Shown one piece after another: positions 17,197-24,737 of a stretch of 52,816 nt of DNA. The DNA is taken from the NCBI GenBank assembly GCA_023252235.1, contig JAHEXH010000004.1, forward strand, positions 1 through 52,816. The letters are read 5' to 3'. The stretch comes from Nitrosotalea sp. Lineage in GTDB: Archaea > Thermoproteota > Nitrososphaeria > Nitrososphaerales > Nitrosopumilaceae. The translations under genes and the position numbers were made by a program. Each line of letters opens with the position of its first letter. Within the stretch, counting starts at the first letter, position 1. The notes beneath the pieces are model-generated. The model saw only the letters and a list, made by a program, of their open reading frames with translations, was not told the DNA's origin and ran no database searches.

Positions 17197-17940
17197 ATGA
17201 CTAATATAGTAAACCTTCGAGTACATGTAGCCCCTGTAGGCTTTGAGATAGACAGGATTGCAATTCCAGCCAAACAGATGAAGGCAGACAGGGTGTGGCT
17301 TCTAATGCATGCAGAGCCATCAAAGGACAGAGCTCAAGTTTTCATGGAAAAAATCAAGGCTCAGCTAAAAAAAGAAAAGATCGAAGTACAAATTGCACAC
17401 TCTAACAGATTTGATCTTTTCAAGATCTTAAGAGCTCTAAAAGAAATTGTACAAAAAGAGGAAGGCAATGATATTTTTGTAAATTGTTCTTCAGGATCAA
17501 AAATTCAGGCAATAGCATGCATGATGGCATGCATGATGTTTCAGGGAAAGACAAAACTTACACCATATTATGCAGAGCCAGAAAGTTATTCCAGCGTAAA
17601 AGGGGAACAACTATCATCAGGTCTCAAGTCAGTTGTCAAGTTACCGGCCTATGAAATCCACACCCCAAAACCAGTTCTAGTACAAGCCCTGAAAATTATA
17701 CAAGAAAATGGGGGAAAGATCACTAAAAAAGAAATGGCAAAGATTGCTTATGAAAAAAAGATTATTGTAGTTAATGCAAGGGAAGAGAACTTTCAGCAAG
17801 CCAGATTTGCAAGTCTTGACAAAAACATAATCCAGCCGCTTCTAAACGAATGGAAGTTTATAGAAGTTGAAAGGGTCGGAAGGACTAGGTGGATTAAAAC
17901 GACACCTGAGGGCTTGGGGGCAGTAGAGTTTCTTGGCTAG
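17197..17940 (+). CDS. HFX_2341-like protein: CARF-like domain plus winged helix
   Basis: A protein of about 247 residues from the chosen start. The N-terminal half opens LRVHVAPVGFEIDRI and contains NCSSGSKIQAIA, which corresponds to the nucleotide-facing motif of CARF-like Rossmann domains. The C-terminal part (about 165-247) reads as a winged helix with ITKKEMAKIAYEKK as the recognition region and TPEGLGAVEFL at the end. It matches the DUF6293/HFX_2341 family. I place the start at ATG 17197: a TATA-like TTATATAAT near 17154-17162 would put the transcript start close to the upstream ATG at 17176. No CRISPR array or cas gene is nearby. Confidence 0.7.
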   Translation: MTNIVNLRVHVAPVGFEIDRIAIPAKQMKADRVWLLMHAEPSKDRAQVFMEKIKAQLKKEKIEVQIAHSNRFDLFKILRALKEIVQKEEGNDIFVNCSSGSKIQAIACMMACMMFQGKTKLTPYYAEPESYSSVKGEQLSSGLKSVVKLPAYEIHTPKPVLVQALKIIQENGGKITKKEMAKIAYEKKIIVVNAREENFQQARFASLDKNIIQPLLNEWKFIEVERVGRTRWIKTTPEGLGAVEFLG

Positions 17941-18155
17941 CCGCGTGTGGTAAGTTCAGGTTTGAGGGTCCAGGCAATGCCCATTGCAATAAATGGTATG
18001 GAAATCAAGGCAGCTATCTCCAAATAGGTTTTGAATTGTTCAGATTGCTGTGGACTGGGATTAGACCATATGAAAGGTACTGGTAATGCAGCAGCAAACC
18101 AAATAATTGAAAGCATGATGATTATCTTAAGTGCGCTCTTCCTCTTTGGGGTCAC
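17937..18155 (-). CDS. Small membrane protein with two transmembrane helices
   Basis: A 72-residue protein with a basic N-terminus (TPKRKSALK) and two hydrophobic helices (about residues 10-29 and 45-62). The start is a GTG at 18155. It overlaps the end of the convergent CARF-like gene by 4 bp. I recognise no family; small two-helix proteins like this are common and poorly studied in thaumarchaea. Confidence 0.6.
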   Translation of the reverse strand: MTPKRKSALKIIIMLSIIWFAAALPVPFIWSNPSPQQSEQFKTYLEIAALISIPFIAMGIAWTLKPELTTRG

Positions 18156-18198
18156 GTTATAATCCTAGAATTAGGTTCTATTAATTTTATTAGTATAA

Positions 18199-18942
18199 TT
18201 ATTTCGTGATGATACCGCCATCTACAGGTAAAATTGCACCAGTAATCCATGACGAGTCTTCTGAGACAAGATAAAGTATGGCCTTTGCAACATCTTCTGG
18301 CATTCCTATTCTTCCAATTGGATGCTCTGCTATTGCCATCGCCCTATCAATTTCATTTCCAAGATATGGCTGTGTCATGTCGGTTTCCACAATTCCAGGG
18401 CAAACACAGTTTACACGTATTTTATATTTGGCATACTCTATTGCCCACGCCTTTGTAAGTAAGACCAATGCTCCCTTTGAGGCAGTGTATGCATCTGCCT
18501 CAAAATTCTCAAATGATTTCAGTCCTGCATCTGATGAAACATTAACAATGCAACCGCTTGTTTTCATCAAATGTGGTATTGCAGCTTTTGTGAAACGAAA
18601 CTGCCCAGTTAAATTAACATCAATTACTTCATTCCACTCCTCTTCTGAAATTTCATGTAGGGGTTTTACCTTGGGAAAAATACCTGCATTATTTACTAGA
18701 ATATCTATTTTGCCAAAATTTTCAAGAGTGTTTTTTACAACATTTTCTACATCTGCAGTCTTTCTAATATCACCTGCAATTGCTATGACATTTTTCATTT
18801 CTCTTGCTGCATTTTCAAGACATGTCTTATTCTTTGATGTAATTACAACATCTGCACCATGCTGTGCAAGTAACATTGCAGTAGCTTTTCCAATTCCCCT
18901 GCTGCCACCTGTGACAATTGCAACCTTACCAGAGAGTTTCAT
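18199..18942 (-). CDS. Short-chain dehydrogenase/reductase, FabG-like
   Basis: A 247-residue classical SDR. It has the NAD(P)-binding TGGSRGIGKA near 11-20, the structural NNAGI near 86-90, the catalytic Ser in NVSSD, and YTASK (Tyr and Lys) near 152-156. The C-terminal GG of PVDGGI matches 3-oxoacyl-ACP reductase/glucose dehydrogenase-type SDRs. Archaea lack standard fatty acid synthase, so the substrate is probably another carbonyl compound. It stands alone, with about 40 bp to the small membrane protein downstream. Confidence 0.85.
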   Translation of the reverse strand: MKLSGKVAIVTGGSRGIGKATAMLLAQHGADVVITSKNKTCLENAAREMKNVIAIAGDIRKTADVENVVKNTLENFGKIDILVNNAGIFPKVKPLHEISEEEWNEVIDVNLTGQFRFTKAAIPHLMKTSGCIVNVSSDAGLKSFENFEADAYTASKGALVLLTKAWAIEYAKYKIRVNCVCPGIVETDMTQPYLGNEIDRAMAIAEHPIGRIGMPEDVAKAILYLVSEDSSWITGAILPVDGGIITK

Positions 18943-19354
18943 CTAATCTGAATTTGTACATTGTACCAGATTAGTTTGTCGAAGATAAAATTCTAAAATC
19001 ATTCATTATTGACAGATCTTCAAAAAAGCATGTAATGTTGATACTGTGTTTGTAGCTTATACTGGAATTTTCTATAATATTTTAATAAAATATCATAAAA
19101 ACATGAAAAAATATACATGAAATCATAAATATGATGATGTATTATATCACATAATGCAGAATGATGCAAAATCTACTGCTTAAAAGCGCGTGGCTCCGTA
19201 GACTGAAATAATAGAATCCCACTTGGGTGGGATAAAAAGAGGAAATCTCTTAATTGTCCACGAACAAGGGCCACGCCCACTAAATTTCAAAATACTGTAG
19301 AGTAAAAATTAATTTTATAAAATTTTTAATTCAAATGATAATTTTACAAAAAAT
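18943..19354. other. 412-bp intergenic region with a structured element
   Basis: The region lies between the SDR gene and tfb, both on the minus strand. Its left half is nearly pure AT. At 19141-19148 there is a TATA-like ATTATATC, and at 19188-19276 a GC-rich hairpin element stands out. No coding frame is visible. Confidence 0.5.
19188..19276 (+). ncRNA. Candidate structured RNA with closing stem and inner hairpins
   Basis: Arms GCGTGGC (19188-19194) and GCCACGC (19270-19276) close the element; two further pairs (one GU) extend the stem to nine. Inside are ATCCCAC/GTGGGAT (19216-19222/19227-19233) with a TTGG loop, and AAGAG/CTCTT (19237-19241/19247-19251). A third small stem TTGT/ACAA lies at 19254-19267. 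A TATA-like box at 19141-19148 would start a transcript near 19170. It does not match tRNA (no T-loop). The first bases resemble those of the element at 6817 (GCGTG-[A/G]-C, then GTA..GAC). Confidence 0.45.
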
Positions 19355-20269
19355 CTAGAGCTTGAGAGATTCTTTCAAGCCCTTGTATCTATTTCTGATT
19401 GTTACTTCGGTTACTCCAGCAGCTTGGGCAACATCTTTTTGTGTTTTATTTTCACCATTCATGACACATGATAGGTATAATGCAGCAGCTGCAAGTCCCA
19501 TCGGATCCTTCCCTGCAGAAATTTCAATTTCTGCAGCATCTTTTAGAATCTGCAGAGCTCTTCTTTTTGTTTTCTCACTCAAGCCTGCTTTACTTGCAAT
19601 TCTTGCAACACATTTTATCGGATCAACAACTGGCATTTTCAAATCAAGCTCTCGTAACAAAAGTCTGTAACATCTTGCAACATCCTTTCGTTTTATGTTG
19701 ATTCCATTTGCAACGTCAGTAAGTGTTCTTGGAGTTTCAGTATCCCTACATGCCGCATACAATGCAGCAGCTACAAGTCCTGGAATTGATCTACCTCTTA
19801 CAAGGCCTTTGTCAAGTGCCTTTCTGTAAATGTAAGCAGTCTTTTCAATTACTGCATCAGATAATGCAAGCTTGTCTTTTAATCTGTCAAGCTCACTGAA
19901 AGCCTGTCTAAAGTTTCTATCTACTGGCTCATGAACTTGACTTCTACTATCCCAAGTCCTCAATCTCTCAATTGTACTTTTCATGGATGCAGAAAGTGGT
20001 TTTCCGGATGCATCTTTGTCAGCAGGGCCAATTATTGTTGCAAGTCCCATATCATGCATTGCAAGTGAAGTAGGAGTTCCAGTTCTACTTCGATCTTCAT
20101 GTTCTTCTTTAGAAAATGATCTCCATTCAGGACCGGATTCTTCTACACGCTCAGTAAGTACAAAACCACAACCTCCGCAAAACATTTCTCCTGTAGTGTT
20201 ATCGGTTACCATTGGACCTTTTCCACAACGAGGACAGCGTCCACCACCACCAAAAGATTCGCGAGCCAT
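19355..20269 (-). CDS. tfb: Transcription initiation factor TFB
   Basis: An archaeal TFIIB homologue of about 304 residues that bridges TBP on the promoter and RNA polymerase. The N-terminal zinc ribbon has CPRCGKG and CGGCG (about residues 12-32). The B-reader/linker region carries WRSF near 47. Two cyclin repeats follow (about 105-190 and 200-300), the second ending in the HTH-like VTEVTIRNRYKGL. I start at ATG 20269 (MARESFGGGG), because an in-frame ATG at 20299 would add a hydrophobic stretch not seen in TFBs and lies at the TATA-like sequence. Thaumarchaea often have several TFBs; this is one. Confidence 0.93.
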   Translation of the reverse strand: MARESFGGGGRCPRCGKGPMVTDNTTGEMFCGGCGFVLTERVEESGPEWRSFSKEEHEDRSRTGTPTSLAMHDMGLATIIGPADKDASGKPLSASMKSTIERLRTWDSRSQVHEPVDRNFRQAFSELDRLKDKLALSDAVIEKTAYIYRKALDKGLVRGRSIPGLVAAALYAACRDTETPRTLTDVANGINIKRKDVARCYRLLLRELDLKMPVVDPIKCVARIASKAGLSEKTKRRALQILKDAAEIEISAGKDPMGLAAAALYLSCVMNGENKTQKDVAQAAGVTEVTIRNRYKGLKESLKL

Positions 20270-20666
20270 ATAATATCTTATAAGAATTTCGGTTAACATA
20301 GATAAAAAGGTTTAACTATGAGGAGGAATTGTATAATTTATTAAAATTTAATTAGAATTTTATGGAAATTATAATATTTGTACTAATAATATATGAATAT
20401 TAGATTTTATGTATTGTATTCTTTTCAAAACAATTTATTTTTTATCAATGACTGTTCTGAATTTTGTTTAGTTGTTTCCTCTCATATGACGTTTTAATTT
20501 ATTTCAAAAATTACTACAAAATTATTTTTGAAAAAAATTACTACAAAATTATTTTTGAAAAAAATTACTACAAAATTATTTTTGAAAAAAATTACTACAA
20601 AATTATTTTAGCAGTCTGAAGCAAAACCTTAAATACATTTCTTTTGAAGAATCCGCATTAAATAAA
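20270..20666. other. Long AT-rich intergenic region upstream of tfb
   Basis: About 400 bp between the divergent tfb and zinc-finger microprotein genes. It holds the tfb promoter (TATA-like sequence just before 20299), an AT-rich stretch without frames, the four 27-bp tandem repeats (20510-20609), and a TATA-like TTAAATAC near 20629 serving the microprotein. Confidence 0.5.
20510..20609. repeat. Four tandem 27-bp AT-rich repeats
   Basis: Copies of a 27-bp unit beginning ATTACTACAAAATTATTT start at 20510, 20537, 20564 and 20591; the last is slightly shortened. They are non-coding, lie about 60 bp before the zinc-finger microprotein gene and 210 bp from the tfb start. They could be a strain-variable spacer or a binding platform. 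Confidence 0.92.
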
Positions 20667-20777
20667 ATGGAACAATGTCCACTTTGTTGTGAATCACAGG
20701 CGTCTAACCAAGCACTGGCGATTCACCTAAAGAAAATCCATCCACAGAGAAATACTGCAATTCAGATAATGCAATAA
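20667..20777 (+). CDS. C2H2 zinc-finger microprotein (36 residues)
   Basis: A short open frame ATG 20667 to TAA 20777. The protein reads MEQCPLCCESQASNQALAIH and then LKKIHPQRNTAIQIMQ. It forms one classical C2H2 finger: C-x2-C (C4, C7), the hydrophobic core residue near the helix, and H-x4-H (H20, H25). A TATA-like TTAAATAC near 20629 lies about 37 bp upstream of the ATG, fitting a leaderless or short-leader transcript. Archaeal single-finger proteins of this size are known as DNA- or protein-binding factors. It stands alone between tfb and cdvB. Confidence 0.72.
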   Translation: MEQCPLCCESQASNQALAIHLKKIHPQRNTAIQIMQ

Positions 20778-20863
20778 GTCTCTGTGCGGGGATTAAGCGT
20801 AGGATGTATCCAATCGAGGTTATCCACGAATTTTTGGTTTTTTATTAAAAATTGAAACAAAGC

Positions 20864-20909
20864 GTATGCTGAATTAAATGGGAGGTTTTGTCAGCTAAAT
20901 TTAGCATAC
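20864..20909. promoter_or_regulatory. cdvB upstream element: palindrome and inverted second half-site
   Basis: The perfect palindrome GCTAAATTTAGC occupies 20894-20905, 69 bp before the cdvB ATG at 20963. Its extension GTATGCTAAATTTAGC (minus strand, 20909-20894) is repeated in inverted orientation as GTATGCTGAATTAAAT at 20864-20879. A TATA-like ATTAAAAA at 20934-20941 is about 27 bp before the ATG. The palindrome therefore sits about 40 bp upstream of the TATA box. The same palindrome at the same distance precedes the second cdvB gene. Confidence 0.7.
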
Positions 20910-20962
20910 TGTGAACCGGATTTCACACCTGAAATTAAAAATCAACTTTTTTAGTGGTAACC

Positions 20963-21598
20963 ATGACAACATTTGCAAACAACTGGCAAAAGCCACAAAC
21001 ACCAAGCATTGGTGAAAAATTTAATGATGTAATAAAGCCAAAGGGTGCGTTAAAACCAAGACTTGAGACTGGCATAAAAAGACTACAGACTCAAATTGGA
21101 AAACTTGATGGAATGATTACAAAGCTAAAACAAAGAGATGAAAAACTATTCAAAAGAATTGTAGTTGCAACACAAAATCATGATATTGCTACAAGTAAGG
21201 TTTTATCAAAAGAATTATCTGAAGTTAGAAAAGTAACAAAGCTTTTAGGAAATGCTAGAATTGCTCTAGAACAGATTGAGCTTAGACTTAGCACATTCCA
21301 CGACCTAGGAGACACCGTGGTAACCATCATGCCAACAATAGGCCTGATGAAGAACCTAAGATCCTCGCTTATTAGATTCATGCCAGAAGCTGACCGTGAG
21401 CTAACTGGAATGACTGAGATGCTTGGTGGTCTTATGACAGATACATTCCACAGTGGTGACTTTGGAATTGACTCAGAGGCTACAAGTGAAGAATCAGAAA
21501 AGATTCTTCAAGAAGCTTCAGCAGTCGCAGAGGCAGCAATCAACGACAAACTGCCATCCATGCCTGCAAGTCAATCTTCCTCAGCCCGTTACGTCTAG
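20963..21598 (+). CDS. cdvB: CdvB, ESCRT-III-like cell-division protein
   Basis: A protein of about 211 residues of the archaeal ESCRT-III (CdvB) family that forms constricting filaments during division. It has the basic N-terminal helix region with the thaumarchaeal signature KPKGALKPRLE (about 27-37), then long charged helices (about 38-130), a linker, and an acidic C-terminal helix ending SSSARYV. I use ATG 20963 (MTTFANNWQKP); the GTG at 20954 would add three residues only. It closely matches the partial paralogue at 52616. The stop overlaps the convergent MFS gene by 4 bp. Confidence 0.92.
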   Translation: MTTFANNWQKPQTPSIGEKFNDVIKPKGALKPRLETGIKRLQTQIGKLDGMITKLKQRDEKLFKRIVVATQNHDIATSKVLSKELSEVRKVTKLLGNARIALEQIELRLSTFHDLGDTVVTIMPTIGLMKNLRSSLIRFMPEADRELTGMTEMLGGLMTDTFHSGDFGIDSEATSEESEKILQEASAVAEAAINDKLPSMPASQSSSARYV

Positions 21599-22860
21599 AC
21601 TATCTTGTGTGATAGTTTGTAGCGGAAGTACATCTGGAATAGAACTAGTGATATTACTAGTATAACTGAGGCAGAAAGAAACATAGTTGCATATCCTAGG
21701 AATTTTGTTAGCTCGCCTGTTACAAGTGAACCAACAAATATTCCTACTCCTGTTACTGCACTATTTACTCCAAGATATTTTCCTTCAAATCCCTGGGGGA
21801 TGCTCTTGAAAAATATCACTGAACTAGAAGTGCTGAAAATTGAAAATGCGATTACCATAAGACAAGCAGATGATATTGTCATTGGAAAACCCGAAGCTCC
21901 TGTCATGAAAAGTAATGAAATAGCAGGAATCATTACAGCCAAAATTCGTGGTACGTATGCCAATATTGTTGATCTTTCTTCTCCAAACTTTGATATTATT
22001 TTTGGAGCAATGAAAAAGACCAATAACATAGTAGCCATTTGAATCATGTAATTTAGAAATACATCTGAATTTGAAAAATTCTGATTTTTCAAAAATGGCG
22101 TCCATGCAGTAAAGTAAATGTTACTTCCAAAATAGAAAAAGAACGAAGCTAGATAAAATATGCCTATTTCATGACTAATCCTACCTTTGAATATTGTGAT
22201 TATATGTCTAAAATCATATGCTTCCAAGGCTTTTGGAAAGACAAAATGATGATTGCTAATTGAATAACGTAAACCGTGTAAAGAATGTGCAATACTGCTT
22301 CTTTCAAGATGGATTCCATCGCCTTTTACAGCCGTGCTCAAAACCATAGCCGCACCACTTGATGCAGCACATATTAGAAAATATGGCCTCAGATCAAAGT
22401 AAAAACTTCCGACTGTTCCGATTGCCATAGCTACTAGCATTCCAAGAGTGCTGATAATTGAGGTCCGTGCAAATAACCAACTCCAGAGATTCTTCTGTAC
22501 TGATTCCATTACAAGAAGTTGTGTCACTGGACTTCTTGCCACCAAGAAAAAACCAAGAACTGTTGCTAATCCATAAAGGATGTAAATTGAATTAGTAAGA
22601 TACATCCCAATACTACAAAGTAAAACAAAAAAGAATGAAAGAACAAGTATTGGTCTTTTAGCATGAAACCTGTCAATTATTCTGCCCCAAGCAAGTGATC
22701 CTATAGCTACAGATCCACTCTGGAGTGCGGCTATAATAGCTACCTCACCTATATCGCCTCCAAGAAAGATTACGTATAATGGAATTACTGTGCTTAATCC
22801 TTGAGCAGTAATCTGGGCTGGTAACAAATACCATATCCATCGTTTAGATTGAAGTTGCAT
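21595..22860 (-). CDS. Major facilitator superfamily transporter
   Basis: A 421-residue protein with twelve predicted membrane helices in two six-helix halves. The cytoplasmic loop between helices 2 and 3 reads WGRIIDRFHAKRPIL (about 58-72), the usual MFS signature G-x3-D-R-x-G/A-R-R. A large loop separates the halves (about 180-230). The substrate is unknown; multidrug or metabolite efflux are possible. It has its own TATA-like sequence near 22894-22900 on the minus strand and lies downstream of the structured RNA candidate, from which it is separated by a T-run. Confidence 0.85.
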   Translation of the reverse strand: MQLQSKRWIWYLLPAQITAQGLSTVIPLYVIFLGGDIGEVAIIAALQSGSVAIGSLAWGRIIDRFHAKRPILVLSFFFVLLCSIGMYLTNSIYILYGLATVLGFFLVARSPVTQLLVMESVQKNLWSWLFARTSIISTLGMLVAMAIGTVGSFYFDLRPYFLICAASSGAAMVLSTAVKGDGIHLERSSIAHSLHGLRYSISNHHFVFPKALEAYDFRHIITIFKGRISHEIGIFYLASFFFYFGSNIYFTAWTPFLKNQNFSNSDVFLNYMIQMATMLLVFFIAPKIISKFGEERSTILAYVPRILAVMIPAISLLFMTGASGFPMTISSACLMVIAFSIFSTSSSVIFFKSIPQGFEGKYLGVNSAVTGVGIFVGSLVTGELTKFLGYATMFLSASVILVISLVLFQMYFRYKLSHKIV

Positions 22861-23282
22861 CTTTCTAGATAATCCAAAGGCTAGACATTATTGTATAATG
22901 CATTTGAAAAATCTCCATAGTTTTGTCTAATCTTTGTTATGGGTGAAAAAATGCTATCATGCAGGAGTGTGGAGGCCACACATGGTGAGTGTGATACACT
23001 CAAAGCATTGATGACCTTTGTCATCATTTCCTTCGGGGGTACCTAGGGACTCGACGTGGAAGGATTGGACCTTCGCAGCATCCCATGTTACCTGCATGAT
23101 TCCTATCAGGGAGGATGTCCTTTGATAGGGACATATAGTACGTGAGTAAAATATTTAAAGTTTATGTATAATTTGTTAGTTAAAACTTTGAATTTATCCA
23201 AATAATCAAAGTTGTTACATGATTTTTGAAATATCTTAAAATTTCTATGAAAGCTTTTATGATACTGTGACGTAGTTTATTC
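22861..23282. other. 422-bp intergenic region dominated by a structured RNA candidate
   Basis: The region lies between the minus-strand MFS gene and the plus-strand 112-residue hypothetical gene. Its GC content is clearly higher than that of other spacers because of the RNA candidate at 22946-23128. The right part (23160-23282) is AT-rich promoter DNA for the hypothetical gene. Confidence 0.6.
22946..23128 (-). ncRNA. Candidate stand-alone structured RNA of about 180 nt
   Basis: A perfect 10-bp stem, ATCATGCAGG (22956-22965) with CCTGCATGAT (23091-23100), encloses four perfect hairpins: 22967-22972/22976-22981 (6 bp), 22987-22992/22996-23001 (6 bp), 23009-23015/23020-23026 (7 bp) and 23059-23063/23070-23074 (5 bp). 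Outside it, CCTATCA/TGATAGG pair (23102-23108/23123-23129). Transcription is likely on the minus strand: TTTAAATATTTT (about 23147-23159) sits about 26 bp before the outer hairpin, and six T follow the closing stem by 4 nt (22951-22946). It lacks the conserved motifs of RNase P RNA, SRP RNA, 5S rRNA and tRNA, so I cannot name it. Confidence 0.65.
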
Positions 23283-23621
23283 ATGAAAAAGGATGGGGAT
23301 GTATATCAGCTTATTTATGAATCAAACTTGGACAGCAAGTTGGAACAGATTCTAATTGGATTGGTAAAAGACAATCCTTCCCCAAAGATTGAATCAATAA
23401 TTCAAAAATTCCTCCTATACGTTCAACATTCCACAGAAAATTTCTGGACTACTTACTATAGTGCAAAAACATATGAGGAAAAACTGGATTGTTACTATCA
23501 GTATTCCAAGAACCAATGTCTTGCAACTGAAGTACTAGTAAGAGATCTTGGTTCATTATCCTCTGATGATGAAATAAAGGAAAATCTAGATGTACTAGTA
23601 AGAGAGAGTTTTACATTCTAG
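23283..23621 (+). CDS. Hypothetical helical protein
   Basis: A 112-residue protein, mainly alpha-helical and acidic, with two closely spaced aromatic patches (ENFWTTYYSA and CYYQYSKNQC). No signal peptide, membrane segment or known motif is visible. It overlaps the convergent coiled-coil gene by 4 bp. I do not recognise it; similar short proteins are lineage-specific in thaumarchaea. Confidence 0.55.
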   Translation: MKKDGDVYQLIYESNLDSKLEQILIGLVKDNPSPKIESIIQKFLLYVQHSTENFWTTYYSAKTYEEKLDCYYQYSKNQCLATEVLVRDLGSLSSDDEIKENLDVLVRESFTF

Positions 23622-24208
23622 GTTAGAGAAGATTCTGTCTTTGGTCGAGTCTCTTTGAATTTTGCAATCTTGTTACCTTCCTCGTTTACAACTTGATCAA
23701 TACTGATTAGCCTTTCCCGCAGATTAGTGATCATTGTTGCAACATCATCTGCTTCTTTCTCAACCTCGCCTCTTTTTTGTTGCAATGTCTTAATGCCCTG
23801 TTTTTCTTCTTCTATGTATTGACCTACTTTGACAAGTTTCTCCTTTAGATTTTTGATATCTACTGATTCATCTTCTATGCTTTTTTCTAGGTTAGTTCGC
23901 TTGTCTTTAAGGTCCTTAATCATTAGACCTACATAGTCAATTGCTTCTTCTAACTTAGTTCTCTTATCCATTAATGCCTTAATTCCTATATCCTCGCCTG
24001 ATGTACTCATACGAGTTTGTTGAATATGTTCCGGTATTTTTACTTGTTCTGAAGGGCGAAAATGGGATTCTTCCATGACTTCTGATGTTTTTGTAGTTGT
24101 ATCTGGTTCGTATTGGAAAGTCTTGCCTGATAAATCAGCCACATTATCTTTCGGTTCTGAAGAAATAGATTCAAACTCGTCTTTTTTCTTTCGGAACTTG
24201 TCAAACAT
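23618..24208 (-). CDS. Coiled-coil protein with repeated heptad blocks
   Basis: A 196-residue soluble protein. Residues 1-70 are polar and probably disordered. From about 75 to 190 it is a continuous coiled coil built of four blocks of about 28 residues, each with the pattern [I/V]-K-x-L-x-[D/E/Q]-K-[R/L] (e.g. IKALMDKRTKL, IKDLKDKRTNL, IKNLKEKLVKV, IKTLQQKRGEV). No membrane segment. A structural or scaffold role is likely; there is no direct evidence of function. Neighbours are two other lineage-specific genes. Confidence 0.6.
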   Translation of the reverse strand: MFDKFRKKKDEFESISSEPKDNVADLSGKTFQYEPDTTTKTSEVMEESHFRPSEQVKIPEHIQQTRMSTSGEDIGIKALMDKRTKLEEAIDYVGLMIKDLKDKRTNLEKSIEDESVDIKNLKEKLVKVGQYIEEEKQGIKTLQQKRGEVEKEADDVATMITNLRERLISIDQVVNEEGNKIAKFKETRPKTESSLT

Positions 24209-24359
24209 GTCGCTTATGGAAGTATGTTATTTTTAATATATAAAAAGTTAATAAATGAAAACTGTACCCTGGCTAAATCTTTACTCATTTTAAATCAAAA
24301 ACCCATAAAAATATTGGATTGAGATATATTTAGAGAACGAAATCTTTGGTTCAAGCCAT

Positions 24360-24737
24360 TTGAAAAATAACAAAGTCAATCTACTTCTAATAGTCGAGGA
24401 CATCATAGGATTAGATCCAATGATGCGATTTGCAGCAATAATAGATCTAAAGGGCAACATATCTGAAGCTATAATGAAGGAAGGCAAGACCTCATTAAAG
24501 TCACAAAAGGAAGAAGAACACTTCTGTAAGCAGGTTGCCATGAGAAGGAAAATTAGACAACAGTTCGACAAGAGTCTTGGACCTGTAAACTATGTACATA
24601 TTGAACGTCAAAAGATTACTCAGATTGTCATCTATCCTAAACGTAAGACTGTCTATGTTACAATGGAACCAAATATGGATATAAAACGAAAGCTGGAAAT
24701 TGTAGAACTAATCAAAAAGAAAACTACGAAATTATAA
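24360..24737 (+). CDS. DUF6659-like thaumarchaeal protein
   Basis: A 125-residue protein starting at TTG 24360. The order LDPMMRFAAIIDLKGNI (about 18-34), a helix with a CKQVAMRRKI segment, and a beta strand ITQIVIYP followed by KRKTVYVTMEP fits the thaumarchaeal DUF6659 family as I know it, which has a roadblock/profilin-like alpha-beta layout. Many paralogues exist per thaumarchaeal genome; the function is unknown. It has no partner genes here. Confidence 0.6.
   Translation: MKNNKVNLLLIVEDIIGLDPMMRFAAIIDLKGNISEAIMKEGKTSLKSQKEEEHFCKQVAMRRKIRQQFDKSLGPVNYVHIERQKITQIVIYPKRKTVYVTMEPNMDIKRKLEIVELIKKKTTKL

Noticed and set aside
19161-19205. Box C/D RNA with ATGATG and CTGA before the 19188 element
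   Set aside because: The C box is imperfect, and internal D'/C' boxes and a terminal stem are missing.
22946-23128. RNase P RNA, SRP RNA or 5S rRNA identity for the structured RNA
   Set aside because: The universally conserved GAGGAAAGUCC, GGAA-loop/AGCAG and 5S loop motifs are absent, and the overall architecture differs.
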